From the NCBI GenBank assembly GCA_022800625.1, contig JAAWQR010000008.1, forward strand, positions 1-64,000: a stretch of 64,000 bases of DNA. The letters run 5' to 3'. The position numbers and the translations under genes were made by a program. Positions 1 through 9,570 of this stretch are shown here, in pieces (position 1 is the stretch's first letter; each line of letters opens with the position of its first letter). This DNA is from Clostridiales bacterium (GTDB lineage Bacteria; Bacillota; Clostridia; Oscillospirales; CAG-272). Under the pieces are notes generated by a model that ran no database searches, was not told where the DNA came from, and saw nothing but the letters and a program-made list of their open reading frames with translations.

Positions 1-115
1 GGGTAAGCTTCTAGGGCGCAGCCCTTGAAGGCTTTCTTTGGCATCTTTCTTTCACGAAAGAAAGTGCGACATGCGGCTACTCAGGCACTGAGAATTCAGC
101 TTAACTAAAAAACTA
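1..115. repeat. extragenic repeat copy A (hairpin ctttctttcacgaaagaaag plus GCGGCT..CAGGCACTG..GA.TT.AGCT tail)
   Basis: Shares ordered blocks with 56870-56975: GAAGGCTTT, TTTCACGAAA, GCGACA, GCGGCT, CAGGCACTG, AGCT. Confidence 0.5.
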
Positions 116-287
116 ACGCATATAAAAAACAATATGGCAGAAAACCGAAGAATTAAAACAATCTTTATTGACTTTTCACCTTATATTGTTTATACTGTTG
201 TCAGAGACTTTTTTGCATTATATCGCGCTTTCAGCAACCGCGCAATATAAATATCGGCAATATAAATTATGAAAGGCTTTGGCTTAT

Positions 288-1268
288 ATGAATATAAAAA
301 AAACAGTATCATTGTTCCTGTCCGCCGTTATGCTTTCTTTTTCACTCCTTTCCTGCGGTAAGAAAAATTCAGAATCAGTAATGAAAATCGCCGGATATGA
401 TGTTCCGATGGACATTTACAGATGTATTGTTATAACGACAAGAAAAAATATTGAAAACGAATATGGAGATGATGTTTGGAACTCGTCCTCCGCTGAAAAA
501 GCTACAAGCGAGCTGCAAGAAGGTATCCGTAATAACCTGATCGAACTTTATACAGTCTGCGCACTCGGAGCAGACTGCGGAATCACACCCGACGACGGAT
601 ATATTCAGTCACAGATGACGATTACCAAGCAAGATTATATTGATGAGCTCGGCGGAAAAAACGAATTTAAAGAAGAACTGAAAAACACTCACATGAGCGA
701 GGCTGCATTTGAATTTATACTGACAAACAGCATTATGATAGACGAAATATACGATCATGTCGCACATTCGGATGAAAAATATGAAGATGTGGACTACCTT
801 AGAGAAGTATTCGCGGGCGATGAATTTATACGCGTAAAGCAAATTCTTATCGGCGGCGAGTACTCCGCTGATGAAGAAAAGGATCTTGAAAAAGCGCAGG
901 AGATTTATTCAAAGCTGAAAAACGGTGCAGACTTTGATAAGCTTTCACAGGATTATAATAACGACCTGCTTATGTTCTCAAACGATGACGGATATTATAT
1001 CACCCGCGGCTCAAGGGATCGCGCATTTGAAGAAGCAGCCTTTGCGCTTGATGTGGGAGAGATAAGCGAAATTGTAAAGACCGATGCAGGATACAGTATA
1101 ATCAAAAGATACGAAAAGAGCGACGAGTATATAGACACACATCTGAACGAGCTTGCGAACGAATATTACGAAGCACTTTATACCTCGCTTTACGAGGAAA
1201 AAAGAGAAGAAGTTACAGCTTCTGCAGACGAGCTTCCGAAAAGCATTGATATAATGACACTTGACTGA
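288..1268 (+). CDS. peptidylprolyl isomerase lipoprotein, PrsA/parvulin-like
   Basis: Lipobox-like LLSCG after a hydrophobic N-terminus; parvulin-like VKQILIGG...A..IY.KLKNGADFDKLSQDYN...; ATG at 288 preferred to the TTG at 279. Confidence 0.75.
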   Translation: MNIKKTVSLFLSAVMLSFSLLSCGKKNSESVMKIAGYDVPMDIYRCIVITTRKNIENEYGDDVWNSSSAEKATSELQEGIRNNLIELYTVCALGADCGITPDDGYIQSQMTITKQDYIDELGGKNEFKEELKNTHMSEAAFEFILTNSIMIDEIYDHVAHSDEKYEDVDYLREVFAGDEFIRVKQILIGGEYSADEEKDLEKAQEIYSKLKNGADFDKLSQDYNNDLLMFSNDDGYYITRGSRDRAFEEAAFALDVGEISEIVKTDAGYSIIKRYEKSDEYIDTHLNELANEYYEALYTSLYEEKREEVTASADELPKSIDIMTLD

Positions 1269-1324
1269 AGGCAATTTTTTATTCATTCCAATTAAAATAA
1301 CTTTCGGAAGAGAGAGACAAAGTT

Positions 1325-2572
1325 TTGAGAAAATACAGAAGATACAGGTCAAGACACAGAAACAGAGAAAAGAAAAAAGCAGTAAAACAAATTTTACTCA
1401 GAATACTGTTCGTCCTGCTTTGCATAGCAGTTTTTACATTTTTGGCTGTGCTGCTCGGAGAACATCTCAAAGAGCGCGCGTCACATGCGGAAACGCTTGA
1501 AGTTACGGAAACTGAGACTGATCCGAAAACAAAACCTGACGGTGAAAAATACCCTGACGGAATTCTCAGCACGTCCGACGCGTCCTCTCTTGAACTGTGC
1601 GCGGCGGATATCGATGTCACGCTCGGAGAACCTGACGATATCTCGCAGGTTATAGACAATCTTCCCGCGGTCTATAACGCAATATCAATCAGAATTGTAA
1701 GAGACGGACAGTTAATATACACACCGAAATCACTTCTTGAATATTTTAGGCTCAGCACGGCTGCCGCCGATACGCAGGGGCAGAATACAGCAAATCAAGA
1801 TCAACCCGACGATCCCGACGAATCAGGCTCTGAAAAAGGAACAGATACTCCGTCGGACGCCGCATCTGACGTTTATGCTAATCTGTTAAAGGCAATTGAG
1901 ACTGCCAAAGAAAAGAATCTGCGGGTTTGTGCGATATATACAACAAATTCTTCCGTTATTGGTAACGGAGATGAGTCCTCGGCACAGAGAATGGCCGACA
2001 AGACTGTAATCGAGGATCTTCTGTCGATCGGCTTTGACGAGGTAACTGTCGACGGAATTATTACTGAAAATGATGATCTGACTTCCGATGCTCTGTCTGC
2101 AATAATATCATATCTCACCGTTCTCAGGGGTGAGGTCGGACTTCATGACATCGGCTTGCAGCTCCCCTCGAACATATATCTTACAACGCAGTCAGCCGCC
2201 GCCGTAAATACGATTTCAAAATATGCTGATTTTCTCACCGTCGGAATCTTTTCGGGCACGGCAGACTCAGACGAAGCTTATTCCCTTATATACGATGATT
2301 ATTATTCAGTGAGGGGGAGTTTCGGAGTATACGGAATCCGCGGAGTTATTCTTGATGAAAATTCCGCTGTTGCTTCCGCCGTATATGCAGCTCTTAAAAA
2401 ACTTTCCTTGACGGGGATTCAGTTCACATCATATGCGGGCGAGCTTTCATATGTTCCTGAAGGCTCCGACACCCAAGCCGCCGACACCTCGGCAGCAAAC
2501 GACAATGCAAAGCGAAGCGAAGATTACTCAGGAGATGGAAACGGAGACGGGGCAGGAGGTTCCGAAGAATAA
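1325..2572 (+). CDS. single-pass membrane protein with putative glycoside-hydrolase-like (TIM-barrel) extracellular domain
   Basis: Basic N-terminus followed by a TM helix (ILLRILFVLLCIAVFTFLAVLL), then an extracellular domain; TTG start. Confidence 0.5.
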   Translation: MRKYRRYRSRHRNREKKKAVKQILLRILFVLLCIAVFTFLAVLLGEHLKERASHAETLEVTETETDPKTKPDGEKYPDGILSTSDASSLELCAADIDVTLGEPDDISQVIDNLPAVYNAISIRIVRDGQLIYTPKSLLEYFRLSTAAADTQGQNTANQDQPDDPDESGSEKGTDTPSDAASDVYANLLKAIETAKEKNLRVCAIYTTNSSVIGNGDESSAQRMADKTVIEDLLSIGFDEVTVDGIITENDDLTSDALSAIISYLTVLRGEVGLHDIGLQLPSNIYLTTQSAAAVNTISKYADFLTVGIFSGTADSDEAYSLIYDDYYSVRGSFGVYGIRGVILDENSAVASAVYAALKKLSLTGIQFTSYAGELSYVPEGSDTQAADTSAANDNAKRSEDYSGDGNGDGAGGSEE

Positions 2573-2618
2573 TCAAAAATCAAGCTGAAAAATTTATTCT
2601 GCATTCATAACGGAGATA

Positions 2619-3605
2619 ATGATACCTATGAAGCATAGCAGTGAATATATTCCGTGCCTATTTCTGACGGAAACATGCGAGGTATGTGAAATACCGGACG
2701 GTACGGATTCTGACCGCAAAAATCAAATTGACAGCGCTGCTTTAATGAAATCGTTAAATAAAACAGATTCGGAACGGCTGATGCGTTTTTGTGCTGAAAA
2801 CGAAAGCAAAACAGATTCAATCACAGTCGCTGTAAGATATCGTGAATACCGTTGCGGCGCGGCAATAAAAGAATTTGTCGGAGGAATAAAGATAATAAGG
2901 CTTTATCTTCTGCAAAGCAAAGCTCGATTCAGAGAAATCAAAGAATTATCAGAAAAAATGATCCCTGAATATATACGAGGGTTGATAAAATTCGGAGAAA
3001 ATACTGAGAATAACGCAACTTCCTCCGTACACTCACTTGTTTTTTCACGGGAGAAAATAGAAGCAAGTGAGCTTGACTCGCTTGTAAAGTCTCTTTGTAC
3101 AAAGCTTTCGCGCGGAAGCTATATCAGCTCAAAAATGGATTTTTCAGAGAACAGTATTGCAGGCTCTTCAGGCAATAAATACGGCAGCGTGAAGCTGGGC
3201 GCGTTTGTGCTGATTTTTACTGCGCTCTCCGAAGTACTCGATTCAGCCGGAGATGACGGAATTATAAAAGTATCGGACAGCCGTTTTTCAGACAGTACGG
3301 AAACATCTCTGAGCGTCAAATATACCGGCATAGTTCCGTTTGTCGGAACAAGTACCGATATTCTTGCTTTGTCGCCATATATACCTAAAAGCTCTCTCAG
3401 ACTTTCGCTTGCGTCGGAATGCGCCGTGCAGTGCGGAATAAGTCTTTCGTGCAAATATGATGACAGATCTGAAACACTCACATTTTTTATAGACTGCATG
3501 AGGGATGATATGGCAATACTCGAATTCAAATACCGTGATCCTGAGGAGGGCGTGAACCGTTTCTTCGATATTGCGGCAGATTTACTTGAAAGCCTGCCCG
3601 AATAA
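2619..3605 (+). CDS. hypothetical protein
   Basis: Long ORF with CGGAG upstream, followed by a strong terminator at 3611. Confidence 0.6.
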   Translation: MIPMKHSSEYIPCLFLTETCEVCEIPDGTDSDRKNQIDSAALMKSLNKTDSERLMRFCAENESKTDSITVAVRYREYRCGAAIKEFVGGIKIIRLYLLQSKARFREIKELSEKMIPEYIRGLIKFGENTENNATSSVHSLVFSREKIEASELDSLVKSLCTKLSRGSYISSKMDFSENSIAGSSGNKYGSVKLGAFVLIFTALSEVLDSAGDDGIIKVSDSRFSDSTETSLSVKYTGIVPFVGTSTDILALSPYIPKSSLRLSLASECAVQCGISLSCKYDDRSETLTFFIDCMRDDMAILEFKYRDPEEGVNRFFDIAADLLESLPE

Positions 3606-3610
3606 CATAA

Positions 3611-3650
3611 ACCGCCGCAGAACTACGATTATTCTGCGGCGGTTTTAGGT
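3611..3650 (+). terminator. intrinsic terminator
   Basis: ACCGCCGCAGAA ... TTCTGCGGCGGT followed by TTTT. Confidence 0.85.
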
Positions 3651-3663
3651 ATAAATTTTCACC

Positions 3664-4167
3664 TCAGCGAACAGCCAAGAGAAGCGCAAGAAAGAGCAGT
3701 ACATCGCCGTTGTTTTCTCCGTCGGCAATTATCAGAATGAGTGCGGTTATAAGCAGTTCTTCACTTCCGAACCGATCATGAAGCTTTGACATCAAACCTC
3801 GGATCAGTTCTCCCTTTTCCTCGTTTTCGTCGGACTTACAAGACAGCGCTCTTTCTTTGTTGCAAAGTGCTGTTTCTTCCGCCGAATCTTCGCAGTATGA
3901 GTCATCGGTACTATCGGTATCAAAGGCAGCAGCCTCATTTTCTTCAGAGGTAAAACCTGAGTCCTCTCGGTCATTTAAAGATTCTTGCATGTTCCCTGCC
4001 CTGAATCTGCTCCCGTCATATCTCGGAGGAATATTATACCGATACAGCTCGTATTCCTCATCACTCATAGTGCGGTATTCCTCATTTCTCTCGGTATAAG
4101 ATGCGCTTCTCGATTCTCCCGAAATATTTTTTCGCCCTCTTCCGTTCATCTGATTTCTGCTGTACAA
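3664..4167 (-). CDS. hypothetical acidic protein with hydrophobic C-terminus
   Basis: ORF in a 3-gene minus-strand run; C-terminus DGENNGDVLLFLALLLAVR. Confidence 0.55.
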   Translation of the reverse strand: MYSRNQMNGRGRKNISGESRSASYTERNEEYRTMSDEEYELYRYNIPPRYDGSRFRAGNMQESLNDREDSGFTSEENEAAAFDTDSTDDSYCEDSAEETALCNKERALSCKSDENEEKGELIRGLMSKLHDRFGSEELLITALILIIADGENNGDVLLFLALLLAVR

Positions 4168-4201
4168 CGCTTACACCCCTTTTTTGTTATATTATCTGAT
4201 A

Positions 4202-4615
4202 TCAGAGCTTCCCTTTTGGCATAATATCAAGTATATTCGTTATTTTTGAAAGCGACATTACCGTGTCGATAACCTCGCGGCGGTTTTCGTTTACATACGG
4301 CTTCAGCGCCGCGAGAAGCTTGTTCCGCCGCTCTGTCTCTCCCGAATGAGATGATGTGGTCTTTATGAGAGGCGACAGTGTCTGAACAAGGTCTGACAGT
4401 TTGTCTGCCGATATCGCGCTCCCTGCACCGCCTCCCCCGTCGGCAACAGTTTCTGCTTCGGATTTCATTTCCGCCGTATTTTCTTCTTTAACAGCCGTGC
4501 TCTCTGCACTCGCTGTTCCCGATGCCGAAGTCTTCATATTTTTCATGAGTTCGGCAAAATTCGGATCGCGCATGATCTTATTCATCATAGCGCCGAGATC
4601 AAGCTCTTCCGCCAT
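4202..4615 (-). CDS. hypothetical protein
   Basis: ORF preceded by an RBS-like AAGGGG (minus strand); spaced as an operon with its neighbours. Confidence 0.6.
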   Translation of the reverse strand: MAEELDLGAMMNKIMRDPNFAELMKNMKTSASGTASAESTAVKEENTAEMKSEAETVADGGGGAGSAISADKLSDLVQTLSPLIKTTSSHSGETERRNKLLAALKPYVNENRREVIDTVMSLSKITNILDIMPKGKL

Positions 4616-4638
4616 AATTATTGCCCCTTTCTGCCCGT

Positions 4639-4863
4639 TTAGGATTTTTTCGCCTTTTTATACAGTGAAACCAGCTCAAAAAAACGTGCTATATCAGAGT
4701 CGTCAACTTCCGAGAGTACTGCTCTGAGTCCTGATACGGTTTCAGCGCTCGGTGTCTTTCCGCCGAGGTTTATGCCCGCGGCTCCCGCTGCAATACTAAT
4801 CATCTGCATCAGCCTGTCGTCGGGAAGCGCAAGCATTGTTTCAATCGTTTTTTTATCTATCAT
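4639..4863 (-). CDS. hypothetical protein
   Basis: MIDKKTIETMLALPDDRLMQMISIAAGAAGINLGG...; first gene of the minus-strand run. Confidence 0.55.
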   Translation of the reverse strand: MIDKKTIETMLALPDDRLMQMISIAAGAAGINLGGKTPSAETVSGLRAVLSEVDDSDIARFFELVSLYKKAKKS

Positions 4864-5046
4864 ATCTATCTCCAATCAGCCGCCGAAGCCGCGGCATAAA
4901 AACTCGACTTGATCCTTCTGTAGCATTATATTCATTTAAACCTGATTTGACGACAGTTACTTAAAAAATTTTTTTGAAATTTGTATAGTAAATCAAAAAG
5001 AAATGTGATAAAATAGATTATCAATTTGTTTGGAGGTATTACACCT

Positions 5047-6108
5047 ATGCTTGAAAACACATTATTCCGTTTAAAGCATGAAAAAAAGCTCCGTATAGGA
5101 TACTTCGGAGGTTCTATCACCGACGGAACAGGCTCATCTGATGCCGATACCAAAAGCTACCGTTCTCAGGTTACCCGTCATCTGCGTGAGACTTACCCCG
5201 CATGTGAGATAACCGAACTGAATGCCGCTATCGGAGGTACGGGTACAGGACTCGGCATGTTCCGCTGCGAGCGCGACTTGCTTTTCTTTAAACCGGATCT
5301 TATATTTATGGAATTTGCAGCAAATGACTTCGGAGACAGGTATGAAAATGTTATCGCTCATTCCGAAGCGATATTCCGTAAAATTCGCAGCAAATTTCCT
5401 CTCTCCGATATTGTCACAATATTCACATCTTATGAATCGATAATGAAAACACTTGAATCAGGCGGAGAATACGGCTCTCGCAGCGCACAAACTGCGGCAG
5501 GTCATTATTACGGAGTGGCGAGAATTGACGCCGGTGAAGCGCTTCGTTCGCACTATATGAGATCAGGTCTTGATTATACAGATTATATGCCCGACCATGT
5601 TCACCCGAACGACACAGGTCACAAAATCCTTGCAGACTGCATATGGGCACGTCTTAGTGAAATGCTCGAAAATGCAGAAAAAACGACCGGGCTTGTACCG
5701 TATAAAATGCCGCAGAGACTCACTGATGTTAATTTTGACAACGCAAGAACCGTGCCATGCCGTGAACTTGACGGACTTAAAACAAACGGATTTACTTTTG
5801 CCGATGCACCGAGCGGTGAGCGTTTTACGGAATGCCTTGAAGGGAAAGCGGGAAACAGCTTTTCTTTTACCTTTAACGGCGAGGGACTGGGCTTTTATTG
5901 GACAGGCGGCGGTATCAGCGCAGACGCTTTTGTAAGCATCGACGGCGGCGAACAAATACGCGCTGTGAGCTGGGATCATTTTGACCGTTCATTCGATAAA
6001 ATATCGGCGGCTGTTTTTGCGGAAGGACTGAATCGCGGCGAGCATACGGTTACTGTCACGGCAGACGAGGGAGCTCTCGTCAGGATAAGCGCTGTAATGA
6101 TATATTGA
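5047..6108 (+). CDS. SGNH/GDSL hydrolase family protein
   Basis: GYFGGSITDGTG block, GGTGTGLG, EFAANDF, and C-terminal DHVHPNDTGH; RBS GGAGG upstream of ATG 5047. Confidence 0.8.
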   Translation: MLENTLFRLKHEKKLRIGYFGGSITDGTGSSDADTKSYRSQVTRHLRETYPACEITELNAAIGGTGTGLGMFRCERDLLFFKPDLIFMEFAANDFGDRYENVIAHSEAIFRKIRSKFPLSDIVTIFTSYESIMKTLESGGEYGSRSAQTAAGHYYGVARIDAGEALRSHYMRSGLDYTDYMPDHVHPNDTGHKILADCIWARLSEMLENAEKTTGLVPYKMPQRLTDVNFDNARTVPCRELDGLKTNGFTFADAPSGERFTECLEGKAGNSFSFTFNGEGLGFYWTGGGISADAFVSIDGGEQIRAVSWDHFDRSFDKISAAVFAEGLNRGEHTVTVTADEGALVRISAVMIY

Positions 6109-6259
6109 GACATACAAGCACTGATATATTATATAAATAGTTTATTTTGATATAATTTTCGCGCCAACCACTTTATATTCATCGCGATATGTGGTAAAAT
6201 ATAAAAAGTATACAGATCGGGAAAGCTATCCTCGATCGCCGAAAGGAAACATAACGACC

Positions 6260-7501
6260 ATGAATTTTTTTGATGAACTGAAACAGTATGACGCTGAGGT
6301 TGCCTCGGCATGCGATGCTGAGCTGAAACGTCAGCAGCACAATATTGAGCTTATTGCATCTGAAAATATTGTATCTAAGGCGGTTCTTTTGGCTGCCGGT
6401 ACCCCCCTCACCAACAAGTATGCTGAGGGACTTCCCGGAAAACGTTACTACGGCGGATGCCAGTGTGTAGACGTTGTTGAAAATATTGCGCGCGAGCGTG
6501 CAAAAAAGCTTTTCGGAGCAGATCATGCAAATGTGCAGCCGCACAGCGGAGCCAGTGCTAATCTTGCAGTTTTCTTTGCTCTGCTGAATCCGGGCGACAC
6601 CGTAATGGGACTGAATCTTGCTCACGGCGGACATCTCTCTCACGGCTCTCCTGTTAATATATCAGGTAAATATTTCAATATCGTTCCTTACAGCGTTGAC
6701 GACGAAGCGGAAATGCTCAATTATGACAAAATAAGAGAAACTGCTCTCGAATGCCGCCCGAAAATGATTATTGCAGGTGCAAGCGCATATTCAAGAATTA
6801 TTGATTTTGCCCGTATACGTGATATTGCAGATGAAGTCGGCGCATACTACATGGTAGATATGGCACATATAGCAGGTCTTGTCGCTGCCGGTCTTCATCC
6901 GAGTCCTGTTCCGTATGCAGACGTTGTAACAACCACAACTCATAAGACGCTTCGCGGACCGCGCGGCGGACTTATTCTTTGCCGTGAAGAATTTGCAAAG
7001 CAGATCGATAAGGCTGTATTCCCCGGAATTCAGGGAGGTCCGCTCGAACATATTATTGCGGCTAAAGCTGTAGCGCTCGGCGAAGCTTTGAGCGATGATT
7101 TCCGCGATTATCAGAAGCGTATTGTAGATAACGCATCTGTTCTCGCAGAAGCTCTGAAAGAACAAGGCTTCAGAATAGTTTCAGGCGGTACAGACAACCA
7201 TTTGATGCTGCTTGACCTCAGACCATTTGGAATTACCGGACGCGATATGGAAAAAATGCTTGATGAAGTTCATATAACGCTCAATAAGAATACTATACCT
7301 AACGATCCTCAGAGTCCGTTTGTGACAAGCGGCGTTCGTATCGGAACTCCCGCTGTTACGGCTCGCGGTTTCGGTCGTGAAGAAATGCTGAAGATTGCCG
7401 GATTTATCGGAGACACTGCGCGTGATTTTGAAGGAAACCGTGAGAGAATCACAAAAGAAGTTCTTGAGCTGTGCGACCGTTTCCCGATATACGCTGACTG
7501 A
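6260..7501 (+). CDS. glyA: serine hydroxymethyltransferase
   Basis: [53 protein letters not shown] before ATG 6260. Confidence 0.97.
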   Translation: MNFFDELKQYDAEVASACDAELKRQQHNIELIASENIVSKAVLLAAGTPLTNKYAEGLPGKRYYGGCQCVDVVENIARERAKKLFGADHANVQPHSGASANLAVFFALLNPGDTVMGLNLAHGGHLSHGSPVNISGKYFNIVPYSVDDEAEMLNYDKIRETALECRPKMIIAGASAYSRIIDFARIRDIADEVGAYYMVDMAHIAGLVAAGLHPSPVPYADVVTTTTHKTLRGPRGGLILCREEFAKQIDKAVFPGIQGGPLEHIIAAKAVALGEALSDDFRDYQKRIVDNASVLAEALKEQGFRIVSGGTDNHLMLLDLRPFGITGRDMEKMLDEVHITLNKNTIPNDPQSPFVTSGVRIGTPAVTARGFGREEMLKIAGFIGDTARDFEGNRERITKEVLELCDRFPIYAD

Positions 7502-7518
7502 TAATCTATTCTTTTTAT

Positions 7519-7673
7519 AAAAAATGGATTGCGTCCGAATTTCAATAAGGGTCAAAATCCCGTCATTCAACGTTTCAGCGGAAGACTCATCTCCCACTGA
7601 AAAAAGCAAGTGAATAACGCCGCCTACAGAGGTACGATATATCTTGTTTTTAATTATATTCGGACGCAATCCC
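7519..7673 (-). ncRNA. candidate structured RNA with 6S-like rod architecture
   Basis: Nested perfect/near-perfect stems 7526-7540/7658-7672 (15 bp), 7561-7569/7611-7619 (9 bp), 7573-7581/7594-7602 (9 bp); minus strand ends in a T6 tract (A7519-7524 on plus). Confidence 0.55.
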
Positions 7674-7743
7674 GTAAAAGCATAAATCAGGTAAATACCT
7701 AATTTGCCGTTTCTTGCGGCGGAGGGAGTATGTTTGTAAATAT

Positions 7744-8382
7744 ATGATACTTGAACAAAAACAGACGACAATAGCATACAGGTGTCCTGACTGCGGTCAA
7801 ATCGTTCGCAGTGTTGTGGGCGTATTTTCGCTGAGTGCGGATATGATCAAACTGAAATGTCCGTGCGGCGGATCTGAAATAGATATCGTTTATACAAAAG
7901 ATAAAAAGGTCAGGCTGACCGTGCCTTGCTTTATATGCCCGGCTCCTCACAGCTACCTTATCTCAAACGCTGTTTTTTTTGAACATGATATATTTACACT
8001 TGCATGCACTTATTCAGGCATGGACATCTGCTTTATCGGAAAAGAAGACAAAGTAAATGAAGCAATAGAGCAGAACAACACCGAGCTTGAAAATCTGATC
8101 GGAGACGCCCGCAATTTTGAGTCTATCTCAGATATGCGCCGTGACGATAAGAGACTGACCGATCCGCAGGTACTTGAAATAGTAATGTACGTTATAAAGG
8201 AACTTGAGGAAGAAGGCGCTGTACACTGCCGCTGTACGGACGGCGGAGAATATGAGCTTCAGTTCGGTGACGAATCAATGTTTGTCGTATGTAAAAAATG
8301 CGGTGCGGAAGCTGAAATCAGAACGGACAGTATAGATGCGGCATACGCCTTTCTTAATGCAGATGAATTAGTACTTGAGTAA
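7744..8382 (+). CDS. Cys-rich (CxxC) hypothetical protein, likely zinc binding
   Basis: CPDC, CPCGG, CFIC, CRC and CKKC motifs; ATG 7744 overlaps the stop of a 5-codon leader ORF. Confidence 0.65.
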   Translation: MILEQKQTTIAYRCPDCGQIVRSVVGVFSLSADMIKLKCPCGGSEIDIVYTKDKKVRLTVPCFICPAPHSYLISNAVFFEHDIFTLACTYSGMDICFIGKEDKVNEAIEQNNTELENLIGDARNFESISDMRRDDKRLTDPQVLEIVMYVIKELEEEGAVHCRCTDGGEYELQFGDESMFVVCKKCGAEAEIRTDSIDAAYAFLNADELVLE

Positions 8383-8511
8383 GTTGTAACAGATTGAACA
8401 CCACGGCATAGAATAATATCAGAGCACAGCAAAAAGCGAAACGCCAAAGCGTGCTCCGCGGAAACCTCTTCCGCAAAATAAATTAAAATAAATGAAAAGG
8501 AAGATATTATT

Positions 8512-8607
8512 ATGGGATGCCTTTGCAATCTTTTTGACAATGAAAACTTTATTTGGTTCGTTATTCTTGCTCTTCTGATCCTCTCCTGCAACTGCTGCGG
8601 TTGCTAA
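8512..8607 (+). CDS. 31-aa Cys-rich hydrophobic miniprotein (MGCLCNLFDNENFIWFVILALLILSCNCCGC)
   Basis: Start with RBS AAAAGGAAG 9-10 nt upstream, stop TAA, own terminator at 8631; not in the supplied ORF track. Confidence 0.65.
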   Translation: MGCLCNLFDNENFIWFVILALLILSCNCCGC

Positions 8608-8630
8608 AGCCAATTAACAAATAAATCTTA

Positions 8631-8660
8631 AGCGGCGGTGCAAAAAGCGCCGCCGCTTTA
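8631..8660 (+). terminator. intrinsic terminator
   Basis: AGCGGCGG ... CCGCCGCT followed by TT. Confidence 0.7.
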
Positions 8661-8694
8661 ACAAAAAAACTGCTGTATACACCTTACTGATAAA

Positions 8695-8738
8695 AAAGCA
8701 GAGCTTTACTTCATCCAATGAGGTAAAGCTCTGCTTTA
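8695..8738. terminator. long hairpin, convergent terminator for coaX
   Basis: AAAGCAGAGCTTTAC ... GTAAAGCTCTGCTTT. Confidence 0.8.
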
Positions 8739-8775
8739 TGTATAATTGTTATCTGAAGGCGTACAGTGTATATGA

Positions 8776-9543
8776 TCACTGCTTATTTTTATTATATATA
8801 AGCGTAAGTCCTCGAAGCAAAAGATCGTCATCAATCGTTATCTTATGTTTGCACAAAGGAATTACCTCATTTACAAGACCGCCCGTTGCAACAACGGTGC
8901 AATCATGTCCCAGCTCACTGCAAGCTCTGTCTATAAGTCCGTCTATCGCACCTGCATTTCCGTAGAGCAGCCCGCTTTTAAGAGATTCTGCAGAATTTCT
9001 TCCTATAACTCTCTTCGGCTTTTCAAAAGCAATCTTTGAAAGCAACGCCGCATGGCTGATAAGCGAATCATGTGATACGGCAAGACCGGGAACGATCATA
9101 CTTCCGAGGTATTCCCCGCCCTCTCCTATAACGGAAAAGGTCGTGGCAGTTCCCATGTCAATAATGATAAGCGGAAGAGAATAATACTTGATTCCTGCAA
9201 CTGCTTCAACAACAAGATCGCTGCCGAGCTGAGCCGGATTGTCAATTGCAATCGAAAGTCCTGTCTTAATTCCCGGTCCCACAAGCTTGACTTTGACCTT
9301 TAAATATTTTTCAACTGCTCTCTTAACGCTGAGTGTCACCGACGGTACAACCGAAGATATAATCGCTCCGTCAATGCTTTTCTTATCAAAGCCGTGCATA
9401 TCAAATGCCATTTTCAGCTCAGAGGCGTATTCAAGGTCAGTCGCAGACTGATTTGTTGAGATTCTTTCCCGGAAAAGAATATGTTCTCCGTCAGCACAGC
9501 CTACAGTAATATTCGTATTTCCGATATCAATTGCAAGTATCAT
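8776..9543 (-). CDS. coaX: type III pantothenate kinase
   Basis: MILAIDIGNTNITVGC, IDMGTATTFSVIG, GNAGAIDGLIDR, VATGGL. Confidence 0.95.
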   Translation of the reverse strand: MILAIDIGNTNITVGCADGEHILFRERISTNQSATDLEYASELKMAFDMHGFDKKSIDGAIISSVVPSVTLSVKRAVEKYLKVKVKLVGPGIKTGLSIAIDNPAQLGSDLVVEAVAGIKYYSLPLIIIDMGTATTFSVIGEGGEYLGSMIVPGLAVSHDSLISHAALLSKIAFEKPKRVIGRNSAESLKSGLLYGNAGAIDGLIDRACSELGHDCTVVATGGLVNEVIPLCKHKITIDDDLLLRGLTLIYNKNKQ

Positions 9544-9570
9544 CTGATTCCCCCGATTTTCTGAAGCTGA

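Noticed and set aside
5563-5979. 138-aa minus-strand ORF
   Set aside because: Antisense to the SGNH hydrolase; no supporting signals.
7181-7777. 198-aa minus-strand ORF
   Set aside because: Antisense to glyA and overlaps the RNA stem region; no RBS or domain.
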